The notes under the pieces were generated by a model. The model was given only the letters and a program-made list of their open reading frames with translations, made no database searches and had not been told where the DNA came from. A program made the translations under genes and the position numbers. This document shows positions 1 to 14,860 of a DNA stretch of 64,000 nt, piece after piece (positions within the stretch are counted from its first letter, which is position 1; each line of letters starts with the position of its first letter). Origin of the DNA: Acipenser ruthenus (Eukaryota; Chordata; Actinopteri; Acipenseriformes; Acipenseridae); NCBI RefSeq assembly GCF_902713425.1, contig NC_081243.1:6427845-6491844 (forward strand), in the 5' to 3' direction.

Positions 1-1303
1 AAACGTAAGAAGAATATAAGTTAGAAATCACGGTACCAGAATTAGAAGTAGAGACACAAGCAGGAGCAACACATTTAAACACACATTTTCATAAGCATGC
101 AGGCTCCCGTATGGTTACGTACACGCAGGACTCACACACAGTACACACAGTGACTGTGTTAAGCAGCATCTGTTGTGATGGTTGGAATGAAGACAGCATT
201 TTAGTTTCAACAAGTTCAGTTTGGAAGCAGTTTCAATTGCCTTTAGTATTCAGTTGTAATCTCGAGTTACTTCAGAACTTTAGATCAATTCAATCAATGT
301 TTAAATGGTTCTGATGTTCGTAGTTGTTGTTTTCAAATGCACACAATATCATCAGTTCAGTTAAAGTCTTATCTTGTTTCAATTGTTCATCAAAGTAGAA
401 TTGTTTGTATTGTTCATCTCGGGCAAGGTGTTACGTTATATTGAACATTTTTCCTTCTGGATTGCATGTAGTTATTTCCTATACAAACATAGTATTTTAC
501 TTGAGTCTTAAAGTTTTTGAAAGGTAATACTTATTCTGGAGATGTGGTCCTTGTTGAAAAACACATCTGGAATGCAGTTGGTCTTGTCTCTCAGAGAGCT
601 GCAGTTGGATGTGGAGTCGACGTCTTCGAAGGATGTTTGCAGTACAGTGCTTCGAATGGAGCCCCATTCAAACAACGGCTCAATGGTTACTTCATTGTGA
701 GGGGAGTCCGAATCCAAGATGAAGAGAATGAGCTCATGCTTGTTTTTATTTAAATATAGAGCCCAAAGAGGAGTTTGGCGATCAAGTCCCTTCTGGGTAA
801 AACAGGAAGCAAATCCCTTTCATTGTCTTACAGTTTGAATGACATTTACTTTTACACACGCAATGTGTGTCATTAACACAGGTAGTCCCCCCTCCTCCAT
901 GCAGAGAGATAGAACAGGATTTGAAACATTTACAGAAAACTTCATTTTGATTAAATAAATACACATTTCATTTTCATTCTCCCAACTAAATTATAATTCT
1001 AAGCAATTTAAACACATTATACAACAATTAAAGTAAAATCATTTAAGAATTATTCTCACTTTAAACTTAATTACAACACAACAAGCATCTCCATTTTATT
1101 GGGAACCATACTTAAACAACTCTTAAAATGGCATCAGCAAGATTAGTAATTCAAATGATTCTAAAACCAATTTATCAGTTAAGTTTAACTTATGTTACGT
1201 TTCAGTCTCCTAGTTTTAGTAAATGTAAAACCCTGAGATTATACCCTCAAAAGGGTTGTTTTTCAGTTAACTTTTAGAATCAGGAAACTAGGAATTTAAA
1301 TTA
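1..1303. other. Intergenic, no gene recognised
   Basis: AT-rich sequence without a recognisable protein domain. Short open stretches on both strands around 508-753 (69 and 78 codons) resemble nothing I know and have no convincing splice or start context. I see no RNA gene here. Confidence 0.5.
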
Positions 1304-1311
1304 ATTTAAAT

Positions 1312-1588
1312 CAGGGGTGTCAAGCTCTCAATTACTTAATTGGTCTAATGAATTAATAATTGATAATTGGACAAATGTAACACTTCTCTCCAGGTCTCAA
1401 AATGTTTCCTAGGTTGTGTACCTTGAATCAAGTGCATTTTTAAAATCATCAACTGTAAAAAACCTTGAAAAATATGAAATATGTCCAATTGTACAAATAA
1501 TTAGATCAATTATGTTAGTTGACAGCTTAAGTTGGAATGAAAACCAGAAGACCCTGCGACCCTCGAGGACTGGAGTTTCACACCCCTG
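1312..1588. mobile_element. hAT-Charlie-like MITE (277 bp)
   Basis: The ends are imperfect inverted repeats: the left end starts CAGGGGTGTCAAGCTC and the right end reads GAGTTTCACACCCCTG on the inner-to-outer strand. The flanks are near-identical 8-bp direct repeats, ATTTAAAT at 1304-1311 and ACTTAAAT at 1589-1596, the target duplication length of hAT elements. There is no coding capacity, so it is a non-autonomous copy. Confidence 0.75.
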
Positions 1589-1844
1589 ACTTAAATGTTC
1601 AGTGTTTCATGGTAACAATAAATTTCATGGGAGAAAGTCATGGCACCTTGTATCCACCAGGTGTCACACTTTGTAACCCTTTTAATGAATGAAGTTGTAT
1701 ATTGATTTCAGACAGACATTCTTAATTAAAAGATAAGCATCAGCTGTGTTTGTTTATACCAGACTGGGCATCTAACCTATTCTTCAATGCACATCTTTAC
1801 GATCCTCTGTTACTAATGTCTAGTCCTTTGAAGTAGATCTAGAG

Positions 1845-2857
<1,013 letters not shown>

Positions 2858-2865
2858 ATCTAGAG

Positions 2866-3415
2866 AATGTTAAGGTTAATGTTAAGAGAATGTCATTTTA
2901 AAAAAGTACACTCAATTACCACTACAAATTTCTCACACACCCTTTACAAAGATACCGGAAACCTACAGGAACTCAAACTCCATTTCAATTAATTTCTGTA
3001 TCGTATACTGTAATCGCTGACATTGGTACAGTAATGTCATTTATAGCTCAAATTACATTAAAAAATATCATATATGTCATTGGCAGCTTTGTTTAATGTG
3101 TTGGGTTCGTATCACACATATATACAGTAAGTGTTCAGAGAAAAAGATTGGCATATATTTCCAATGTGTCCCTTCTAAGTAGAATGACCCTGTAACTCTG
3201 TCCTAAATCCTCACAGCATGATGAGTGAGATTCATTTCCAATTCAGGGGCAGGAGTGGAGCTGAATCCCTGGGCTCTCCAGTTCATTCTGAAAGAATGGG
3301 TCTGTCTCCTTCAGTTTGACACGCTCCCCTTCTCAGTGTCTCTGGATTCAGACTGGCTTTCACTCCTGGGGGCTCCCTTCATTTACTGCAGGGTGAGAGA
3401 GACACAAGGAATCAG
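2866..3415. other. Intergenic / probable 3' UTR of the zinc-finger gene
   Basis: No gene seen. The part next to 3416 probably contains the 3' untranslated region of the minus-strand zinc-finger gene; its polyadenylation site could not be fixed by eye. Confidence 0.4.
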
Positions 3416-5603
<2,188 letters not shown>

Positions 5604-5938
5604 GGGGTTGGGTTGGGTCGCGCATCCAGTAAAGACGCTCCGTGTGGAGTGCAGGATGCACAATATAGCCTGGAGGTCACTGGTTCGAGTACAGGCTATT
5701 TCACTGCCCAACGTGGATGAGAGCTCCCAAGGGGCAGTGCACAATTGGACGAGTGTTGCCCGGGTGGGGAGGGCTTAGGTCGGCCAGAGCATCCTCGACT
5801 CACAGCATACCAGCGACCCCTGTAGGCTAGCCGGGCACCTGCAGGCTTGCCTGTAAGCTGCCCAAAACTGCGTTGTCCTCCGACGCTGTAGCTCTGAGGT
5901 GGCTGCATGGCGAACCTGCACAGTGAAAAAAAAAACCT
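5604..5938 (+). repeat. tRNA-derived SINE (type 2)
   Basis: The 5' part carries a Pol III B-box-like motif (CTGGTTCGAGTACAG near 5680) about 60 nt after a tRNA-like head, followed by a unique body and an A-rich end (about 5926-5936). That architecture is that of a tRNA-derived SINE. It lies directly before the Gypsy-type fossil. Confidence 0.55.
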
Positions 5939-6545
5939 GAGGCTCACCTGGTCGCTTTCGAGCAGCTGGCTACCACTGCGTCATGGCCCAGAATGTACTG
6001 GGGAGCCAGCTGGGATCCTGCCTGATCAGGGAGGCTCAGGCAGTGTATCAGGCCATGACGGACACTGATGCCGCCGACTAAGTCCTGGTAAAGCTAGCTA
6101 TCCTACGCAACTAAACATCACAGGGGAAATGCACAGGGTACAATTCCAGGAGCACAGAAGATCCCCAGATACACGCCCCAGGGTGGTTGCGCAGCAGTTG
6201 TGCGACCACATGGTGCACTGGATAAGCCCTGCCCAGAAAATGGGTCTGCAAATAGGCGAAGCCATAGCAGTGGAGCAATTCTGCCATGTGGTCGGGAGCA
6301 ATAAAACTGCCACCCTGGTGGCAGCAATAAAACTGGAGGAGGATTTTGAGGACACCCTGGTCTCAGTCCACATCAACCTGTCCACAGCTCCCGTCCACCG
6401 GAGCAGCTGCACACCACCTCCTCTCTCTGCTCCGGGACCGAGACCTCCTAGATCTCCAGCCCCAATGGGCAACCTTGCCTCCTCTCCATGGAGAACAAGG
6501 TTGACCCCCAGCGGGGGTAAAGCTGCTACCCCGGCTTCGTTGTAT

Positions 6546-6792
6546 AAGGGCAGCAGTGTGGAGTAGTGGTTAGGGCTCTGGACTCTTGACCGGAGGGTCG
6601 TCGGTTCAATCCCAGGTGGGGGACACTGCTCCTGTACCCTTGAGCAAGGTACTTTACCTAGATTGCTCCAGTAAAAACCCAACTGTATAAATGGGTAATT
6701 GTATGTAAAAATAATGTGACATCTTGTAACAATTGTAAGTTGCCCTGGATAAGGGCGTCGGCTAAGACATTAATAATAATAATAATAACCAG
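6546..6792 (+). repeat. tRNA-derived SINE (type 1) inserted in the Gypsy fossil
   Basis: Starts GGCAGCAGTGTGGAGTAGTG, has a B-box-like GGTTCAATCCC, and ends with the TAAGTTGCCCTGGATAAGGG tail shared with fish L2-type LINEs, followed by ATA-rich repeats. At least five more copies or fragments are in this window. Its position splits the retroelement, so it is younger than that insertion. Confidence 0.85.
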
Positions 6793-7509
6793 TGTTCCCT
6801 CCTTCTCCCCTATCTGTTTTAGATGCAACCAACAGGGGCACCAGGCCAGTTCATGCCCATCAGCAGTGGAGTGTGACATGGCGGCGTGCAATTGGGCACC
6901 TGGAACGGGTAAGTGCGGGGAAAATGGTCGGGAGGGGCCTTGTATTGTTAATGCAGTTTTAGGCAAGGTGACAACCCACGCATTAGTGGACACCGGGTGT
7001 GAGCAGACCTTAATAAACACAGCTCTCTTAGGCGGTGTGTCGTGGCAGCCACAAGGCCAGGTGGCGATCTCCTGCGTCCATGGAGATATGGCGACATACC
7101 CCACCCTAAAAGTATATGTATCGGTAGGACCGATAAAACACCACCTAGTAGTTGGGGTGGCGGAAAGGCTACCATACCCAATAATTCTGGGTCGAGACTT
7201 TCCAAATTATAGAGAATTAAATTAATGACAGTCTCAACCACACATGTAAACGTGGCAGAAAAAAAGAAAAAGGAACAATTGGTGATGTGTTTCCTTTTCA
7301 AGCCGAAATGTTTTCTCCTATTTTCCGTCCTAGAAAAACAAATAAAGAGAGAAGGACTGCAAAATGGGAGGGAGCCCTTCATGTACCTCATAGTACATCG
7401 CACAGGGAAAGGCCATCAAAAGGCGGATTATTTTTCCCGGGAGGGGAGAGTAATGGGAAAGGTAGATTCAGCCGAGTATTCCTTCGGCTCCACTCTGAGC
7501 GGTGGGATA

Positions 7510-8233
7510 TGTGACAGAAAGACAAATGATTCTTGGTGGTAAATCTCCCTCTCAACCTGTGAGGGCGCTAAGTAACGGGAACAGAGTACTCTGGACTACG
7601 TGGTCTGACACTTCGTTCCGAGGGTTAAAAGGAAGTCAGTCATCTAGAAAGGAGGCAGAGCTTCGGTACACTAACTCATTGAGCCGGAGGAGGAATGATG
7701 TGGCAGCTGCAGATCATAAAAAGCAGCTGCAATTGTTTACCAAGGGGTCATGAGTGACGGTATAAATAGGGGTCAAAGCAATGTTATCTGTTCCTTCGTT
7801 CTGGTAGTGTCATTGACCTGGAAGGACCCGTACTGTTGGTAAAATAATCGTAAGTGTTTGTTTGTACTGTCTATTGTTGAGCGTACATGTTCTGGAGCTG
7901 TCACCAGAGGACAGGACAGTACTTCACTTGTACCACTGTAAAACTGTATTGCACCACAATCACTAATTCATGCGCTAACCAGACTTGTGTATTTGTTTTG
8001 TGTTTAATGTGGGGATACAAGAAAGGGACTATTATTTCGAGACCAGCCTGGGGATTATAAATGGAAGTAATACATGCCGCTGTATTACTTACCATCATTA
8101 TTATTTCCTGTTTGATTCGCCGTCAGGCACTGGACAAAAAAAACTAATAAAAACAAACCTCTTCACCTGGATTACAATTGTCTGTCTGTTCTTTAATCAC
8201 CTGCACCTGTACTCTATTAACCACTTTGCCACA
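7510..8233 (+). repeat. 3' LTR of the Gypsy fossil
   Basis: Begins TGTGACAG after a purine-rich tract (GAGCGGTGGGATA) and ends TTTGCCACA, giving the TG...CA termini of LTRs with a 4-bp inverted TGTG/CACA. A TATA-box-like TATAAATAGG lies near 7761. Length is about 724 bp. Confidence 0.65.
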
Positions 8234-8897
8234 CGTAAACCTCCAGGCTGTGTTTCAAACAAACACTCACGTCGTTCATATTTAGCAAGTTTGATTTGCT
8301 AAATATCATTGGAGGAAGAGTCAAAATAAGTGAAAATACTCTCTCATATGGATTATTAACAGCATTATACTTCTTCATTTGGTAATTTACGCAGTTCACA
8401 TTGTATAATCGTTAGTTACACAAAGCATTTGAGTTACAAATCAATCAACCCATTATTTATTTTTTAAAGGTCAGTGTTGGACAGCCAGGGGCTGTACCTG
8501 GGGTCCTTTACCCATTCCAGGACTCTACGTTTAGATTCGTAACTACTGGCTCCTTGCGCCACTGAGCTAATTTTTCTACTGGCCCGGATGCAATTTTATC
8601 TGGCCCAATATATTAATATATTTTTTCATGATGGTTTTTATTTTCAGTATGTTCCTAACTGCGTATGGTAACCGAAGAGAGCCCACATCTCAAAAGAAAG
8701 TGTCTATACAAAGTCTTTCAATATATGTTACTTCAGCCATTTAACATGCTCACATTTGTGTGTTTGTCGGAAAATTAAAATACTGTCTTCAAGATCTGAA
8801 AATGTATGTGTACAAATGAGACTCATTTTTTTAAAAGCAAACCCACAACCAAGCTGTTACCATATAGTCACAGCAACGCTAAAACTGAATTATAATA
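8234..8897. other. Intergenic; tRNA-like fragment on the minus strand
   Basis: At about 8500-8577 the minus strand reads ATTAGCTCAGTGGCGCAAGG, which matches a tRNA D-arm/A-box, but no proper B-box or acceptor stem follows, so it is a tRNA-like relic or SINE head, not a gene. Nothing else recognised. Confidence 0.35.
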
Positions 8898-8905
8898 ATC
8901 CTAAT

Positions 8906-9549
8906 TAGGGATGGGTCAGTGTAGTCAAATACAGATTACACAAAAAAATATTCAAAGAGCATATCACAAACAAAACCCTTACACATTAGCTACTAGTAGA
9001 AGCAAATGCGTCTTTTCTTTTTTTTTAATGCTGACGCTTAACACATGATATCAGTCTTAAGTAACTTGACTTCGATTCATCTGATGTCAGTACTTGATGG
9101 CTAGTTATAATTAGTAATGTTAAACTATTGTAATGTTGGAATGTATTTTCTATTGTTTTGGCCAGGTTATAATATTTACACTATTAAGATTATTTTATAA
9201 ATATTATTTGTTAGAATTAAACAGATGTAGAATATTTAGGTTGCTATATGATGTGTGTTATATTATTCTGAATACACTGCAGAAAAAAAAAATATTATTT
9301 GATGGTTTGCGCAGTATTATATGCTACTTGGAAGATATCCGCGCTGTGACGTTGCTGCTCACTGAGTTCTGTATTTTAATTCAGTAAACAAAAAGAAAAA
9401 CTTGTGCCTAAGGACATAGGGTCTGCTTGTACACACGCATTTGCCTTTTATTTTTGGGAACGTAAGGGACCAGAGTTCGGGTAATCAAATACACAAAAAT
9501 GTTGCCCCTGTGTATTCAAATAGGAAACTATTCAAAATTTCCATCCCTA
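8906..9549. mobile_element. hAT MITE (644 bp) with perfect target duplication
   Basis: The element runs from TAGGGATGGG at 8906 to CCATCCCTA ending at 9549. Subterminal motifs also match in inverted orientation (left TCAAATACAGATTACAC; right end region GTGTATTCAAATAGG). The flanks are identical, ATCCTAAT at 8898-8905 and 9550-9557, the 8-bp hAT signature. It has no transposase, so it is non-autonomous; the perfect duplication suggests moderate youth. Confidence 0.88.
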
Positions 9550-9557
9550 ATCCTAAT

Positions 9558-10246
9558 AATAAACACTATTAAAAGAATATTCATAATACAAAATCACAAC
9601 AATCCTTCTCAAAGCATTGTCGCTTGTGTAGCCTCTTCCAAGACAGCGCCAATCTTGCTGAGTGATACCACTGAGTCCTGGAAAGATTGGGAATGGCATT
9701 TTTGACCTGAACACATTGGATCCCAAATCAAAAAGTTAGACAATTCGATCATGTATCTGGGTATCCATCGAGACATCTTACTGTGAGACTGGATATGATG
9801 TAAATGAAACGTTGAATTCACAACAAATACAGCTGCTGTTTTATCTGCAAGTCTGGGAAACTGACGCCAAACAAGGCAGACCGTTACTTTTTTCACTGAC
9901 AGAATGAAGCCAGATGAAGCCTACACTCCAAATGTTCGTCTTCAATTTTGTTTCAATAATTACTTTCTTTATGATTTACTGATTTCAGCTCTTTCCTTTT
10001 GGCTCATTGGTTGCTTAGTTGTAGAAAACCCGATTTGTAAAAGATTTGCCATGTCGCGGGAAGTACCACCAACCCAGCACTTCAGTACGCAGTCTCAGAT
10101 TCTGACTGTATAACAAATATGACATGAGGCGGGAAAGTTAGGATTAGTTCGTAGTTATGTTTTTAAAAAATGGTTTGTAAATTAATTTTCAGCTTTTTGG
10201 CACACTGGCCCATTTTCCTAGATTCATGAAATGGAAGCCATGCACA

Positions 10247-10296
<50 letters not shown>

Positions 10297-11429
10297 TATA
10301 CTAGTTAAATGTAACTGATCCAGTCGGGTCTGTGGTGCATGTGGGGAAGCGAGGCGAGGTGGTGCAGGAGCCTTGCAGAGCCTGTTCCACTAAAACAAAC
10401 CTGAAAACTAACCACACGCGTAATTATGATTTATTTTTTTCAAATTTTGTAGGCCTGGAGGCTGCCTTTATTGACCCGGTGGGCCACCGGGCCTATAGAA
10501 TGGTAGGGGAATCACTGTACAGTATTACATAGTCTTAAATAGAGTGTATACAATCTACATTAATAAAACTTTTACCCTTGTCCAGGGTCCTACATAAACA
10601 TTAACATTAACTTAATACAAATTCAAGCTAGAAAGCCGTGTTTTGTGGCAGACTGCAAGCACCAGCCGTAAAGGGAAGCTGCTCCAGATTCCTTTTAGTA
10701 GCTCATGCTAATCTCCTAAGGAATGTGGTATGTCAGTTTGTGCTAATCTGTATTAATAAAATGAATAAGAAATATTCAAAGCCATTTGTGTACGATTTGT
10801 ACACCAAAGTGATTTCCCGTTTCAACATTACTCTTTTTCATTTGAAGTAGTTTCCATGTTTTTTCCTTTTCATATACCTATAACTGGATTATTACGTTGT
10901 TCAAGGATGACCCCCGTACGCCCCTGCACCCGCGCTGGGGGAGGACCCCTGTACCCCCATGCCTTCGATTTAGGATTTCTAGCCTCCTGCTTTCAATGGA
11001 AATGAAAAGACTGACATATTTATGTGTTGTCATTTTACTAATGTTTAAAAAGCACGCTGTGTCTGAGTAATTAGAGCACCTTGCTGTCGTGTCTGCAAAA
11101 AGAACACATTAACCGTATTAATTAGGATAAACATTATAGATTTAAATTTATAGAAATTATTCAAGCGTTAATGCTTCTTAAGCAGGGCTCCAGACTGCGA
11201 CTAAAATGGTCGCAAATACAACAAAAAATACTTTCAGGGTTAGACGCCATTGGCGACAGCAACACAAAAATGCTGCCTCTCCCTTAAAAGCCGGAGTCAA
11301 TATTTGAATCGTTCACATGAAGAACCATATATGTGCACTCTGAGTAGTTATTTAGGTTTTACAGACAATTTTAAAAAATGTGGAAGAACAGTATGTTCCA
11401 GCTATTTGTGATTTAGTGGGAAAACAGCA
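9558..11429. other. Intergenic, repeats only
   Basis: No gene recognised. A (TA)n(CA)n microsatellite lies at about 10250-10296. The stretch 11025-11185 (containing CTGTGTCTGAGTAATTAGAG) is homologous to 21372-21515. At about 11192 the sequence CAGGGCTCCAGACTGCGAC followed by AAAATGGTCGCA looks like one hAT-type terminus, but I found no partner end. Confidence 0.45.
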
Positions 11430-11648
11430 TATTATTATTATTATTATTTGTTTATTTAGCAGACGCCTTTATCCAAGACGACTTACAGAGACTAGGGTGT
11501 GTGAACTATGCATCCGCTGCAGAGTCACTTACAACAACATCTCACCCGAAAGGAGGTTAAGTGACTTGCTCAGGGTCACACAATAAGTCAGTGGCTGAGG
11601 TGGGATTTGGGGACCTCCTGGTTACAAGCCTGTTTCTTTATCATTAGG
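11430..11648 (-). repeat. MIR-like SINE with L2-type tail
   Basis: On the minus strand it contains GAGCAAGTCACTTAACCTCC, the conserved core motif of MIR-like SINEs, and ends with TAAGTCGTCTTGGATAAAGG and a TAA-rich tail at 11430-11450. This is a different SINE family from the type 1 copies, though the tail is of the same kind. Confidence 0.7.
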
Positions 11649-12441
11649 GCAACTAAGTATGGTTTTACAAAAGAATTTTGAATAAAACATTGTCATTCGA
11701 ATACATTTGTGACCCAGGACAGCAAAATCAGTCACTTGGTGAAAAAATTCAAAAACTGTTTTATTGTGGCAATTGATCTGGCATATAATAAGCTTTAAAA
11801 TAATACCAAACTTATTGATATATCTCAAACGGGGCCCGAGATATGATATTTTGAAATCACCAGTCAGAAGATACCATTTTGAGAAAATTAAGTTGAAAGA
11901 TGGGACATCTACTTTTCAGCTATTTCCTTAGCAACCATTATGTTAGAATTCTGACACATACACCAAATGTTCACAAATAACTCCTCATACCTTTCTGCAA
12001 AATATGACAAAGAAATTATATGATACAAATATTTATTTTCCATTTATTGAAAATAGAAAAATTCATTGTTTTACAATTCATAGTGTATTTTTTTTAAAAA
12101 CAAAAATGTTAATGTTTTTAAATTAAAAGTGCTGAACTATTTACATTTACTATTTACAATGGACTACCTTACCTCAGTTAACATTAGATAGTCCAGGATT
12201 AGTGCTAATCAGTATGTGAAACCAGCCATTTAAGAGTTAAAAATCATTAAAAAGCTCTGATTAGGCAAATTAATTATTGGTTCAATTGAGGGTTCGGTTA
12301 AATAATTCTGCGCTCATTTGGAACAAGAAACCAGCAGACACAATGATCAACCTGGACCAGGATTGTTTCCAAATGTAATTAATAATTAGTACTAATGTGG
12401 GTCTACGGAACTAGCCCAAATGTTGCTAATGTTTGTGTAGA

Positions 12442-14860
12442 CTAATCATCATTAACATCTGTAGGTTGTGGACAGGTTCTATCCATCGTAGCAGGCGTAC
12501 AATACTCTGGAATCTTTTCGTAAAGGTACTGCTTCCTCTTGCAGTCTAAACCAGGTGGTCTGATGGGCTGTGGCCTGTCTGCTGGTGGTTGACAAGTGTC
12601 ATCTCTCAGGAGGGCAAACATCTCGTCCTTGGAATCTGAATACTGTTTTCTAAACACCATTCCATGGTGTGCAGTATCAAACCTAAAAAACATAACAAAC
12701 TGTTATGTTTTCTTATAAAATACCGATTTTGTGGTTGCAAGTGTCAACTACAATCTGTATTTAAAAGAAAACATAACAGTTTGAAAAAAACTTGCTTATT
12801 TTTTTTTAAATCCATTACCTGAAATGATGATATTTTTTTATGCCCAACATCATCCTGAAGAATGGTTTAAGGAATGACCGCCAGTCTGACTGTGGGACCA
12901 GAACTTCACCATCCTTGGTTCCAACTTTCTGGGCAATATTGACTCCTGTCACGGTACTGGATTGCACAACAATAGCAATATCATCCAAACATGAGACCAT
13001 GTGCCTCCGATAGGTTTGTTTCAGTAAGCCAAAACACCAATCGGGTGTGAATTTGGTGTGTCCAAATAGCTGAGGGAAACTGATGTGTGCAGCCCATTCA
13101 GAACTCTCCATGCCAGATACCAGATCAGATAATTGTTCTTGTTTTGTCCAGAACAGTTGTCGCAATGTAACTGAACCTCGGTTTCACCAAGTCCATACCT
13201 CATACAGAAATGGTCCAGGGAGCGTATGAGTGAGTCTGAACCCTTGGAAATGGACATGCCTTCATCAATTAGATAATTGACCTGTTATGGTATTCCTTCA
13301 CAGGCAATACCAAACAGGCCACACTTTCTGGGAGCCAAAAAGTACATAGGGCCAGGTTGCATGGGATCAGTGGGAAAGTGTAACTGCTGTGCATAATTAA
13401 AGCTGTAATGCACAGCCAACTCCTTTGATACTGGGACATTCATACCAAGTCTGTCATCACTGGTTTTAATCATGACTTTAGCTGCCCTGACCATTTCCTG
13501 GCACAGTGACCGCTCCAGCGTTACTTTATTTAAGTGGGTCTGCTGATTTTGTTAGTGTTCTGATTTTTTTTCATCAGAAATGCTGACACTCCTGTAAATG
13601 GCAGAATTATTCTTTTGGCAGGTCCAACAGAGATCTGTCATGGGTCGAGTCTTGTGAATGTAGGGCACCAGAGTCCGCCACAGCCTACAGAATGAGTCAA
13701 TCTTTACAGCTTGTTTAACTGCAAGAGATTTTTTTTACTGTTAAATTTGGCTTATAACTCTTTAACTATAAGGTGTAAATATCACACATGAAATGAATCA
13801 GTATAAACTCCTAAACACGTTTTGGGCTGTATAAATGAATGAACTGAGATGCATCTTTTTTAAAAAAATTTTAGATATGTAAAAGTTATTTTTAATAAAT
13901 AAACAAAACAATCAACATTACATACCTTTTCAGTTCCATTCACAAAATAAATTAACTAAAACAAATCTTTTTTTTTTATTTATTTTTTATTTAAAAGTCA
14001 TCTTAAAAACAATAAAAAAATAAGCCCTACTTCTAAATAGCTAAAAAAAAAAACATGCGTCTCAGTTCATTTATTTGTTTTATTAATATACAGCCCAAAA
14101 CGTGTTTAGGAGTTTGTGCTGACTGATTTCATGTGTGACATGTTTTACTTAATAAATAGAGTCTGCTACTGAAACACATAACACACCAAGCAGGGACAAT
14201 ATCGACGATAATAATAATCTTAAATAACTGCCTACCTGCCTCCTCCATAGCAGTTTTGTACTTTCACCAGATGCTTGCCTTTGTATGGTTTGACGGCAGC
14301 AGTTTTATGTCAAACCTCTTGAACCCAGGTACTCGTCCAGGTAGCACCATAGCAGGGTCTTCAGCAAAATTAACAATGAATGCAACCACTTCCGTTATAT
14401 CAGCATGCGTCAGCAGCCTGACATATGTTGCTTGCCTGCCTCCTGACTTCTTGTACCAAGGTACCCATCCAAATTGTTTGTAATGCTTCAGCAGTGCAGT
14501 CAGCTTATCCTGGTTGATACTGAAAAAGATTAATACAAATATTTTCATAGTATTTTTTATTGAAGAAAGCTTTCAGTAATTTAAATTCAGATTTTTTTTT
14601 TAAGAAAGTTTTCAATGGCAAAGTGCTTACCAGTGTAGAAACTTCAAAGCTTCTCTGCAAACATGATGGGCATGTATGTAGTCAGTTGTTGTTTGGTGTT
14701 TTCTAGGCATCTGTTCTTCTCTTTTTGAGTTTGTAGTTAGCTTGTCATTGCTGACAGTGGCTCTGATTTTTCCTAAGCAAATCAGATCCTTCTCGTAGTC
14801 TGGCAATGAACCCATTGATGTCCTCAGGTCAAGTATATAGTCATATAGAAAATACCTTAA
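12442..14860 (-). pseudogene. Decayed multi-exon transposase-like gene (LHCDNCSGQNKNN family)
   Basis: Five coding blocks on the minus strand are separated by GT-AG introns whose junctions keep phase: about 14631-14850 (donor GTAAGC); about 14239-14535 (MLPGR, FKRFDIKLLPS); about 13280-13720 after acceptor CTTGCAG (RPMTDLCWTCQKNN, AVHYSFNYAQQLHFP, FLAPRKCGLFGI); about 12820-13280 (LHCDNCSGQNKNN, HTKFTPDWCFGLLK, GIKKYHHF); and 12442-12682. The family is found in many fish and invertebrate genomes and looks like a DDE-type transposase; I believe part of it corresponds to Pfam DUF7869, but I could not check. This copy carries about three in-frame stops and one frameshift. The superfamily and terminal repeats were not determined. 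Confidence 0.6.
13782..14138. repeat. Imperfect inverted repeat (fold-back) in an intron
   Basis: The arm 13782-13854 and the arm 14055-14138 are near reverse complements. Both contain AACTCCTAAACACGTTTTGG or its inverse, together with TCACACATGAAAT and AACTGAGA. They flank about 200 bp of very AT-rich loop. This looks like a fold-back MITE lying in the intron of the minus-strand transposase-like gene, or a structural part of that element. Confidence 0.65.

Larger units (their letters stand above)
5941..8233 (+). mobile_element. Broken Gypsy-type LTR retrotransposon (fossil)
   Basis: An old, incomplete LTR element. Recognisable parts in order are: a SCAN-like gag capsid segment (about 5950-6530), a SINE inserted at 6546, a CCHC zinc knuckle and aspartic protease with the ALVDTGC motif (about 6820-7225), the end of an RNase H domain (about 7330-7440), and a 3' LTR (7510-8233). 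Most of pol is absent and no 5' LTR is seen. Several breaks are present; it is dead. Family: Ty3/Gypsy. Confidence 0.75.

Noticed and set aside
9609-9896. A 95-codon minus-strand open frame
   Set aside because: No domain, no splice or promoter context, and composition like its surroundings.
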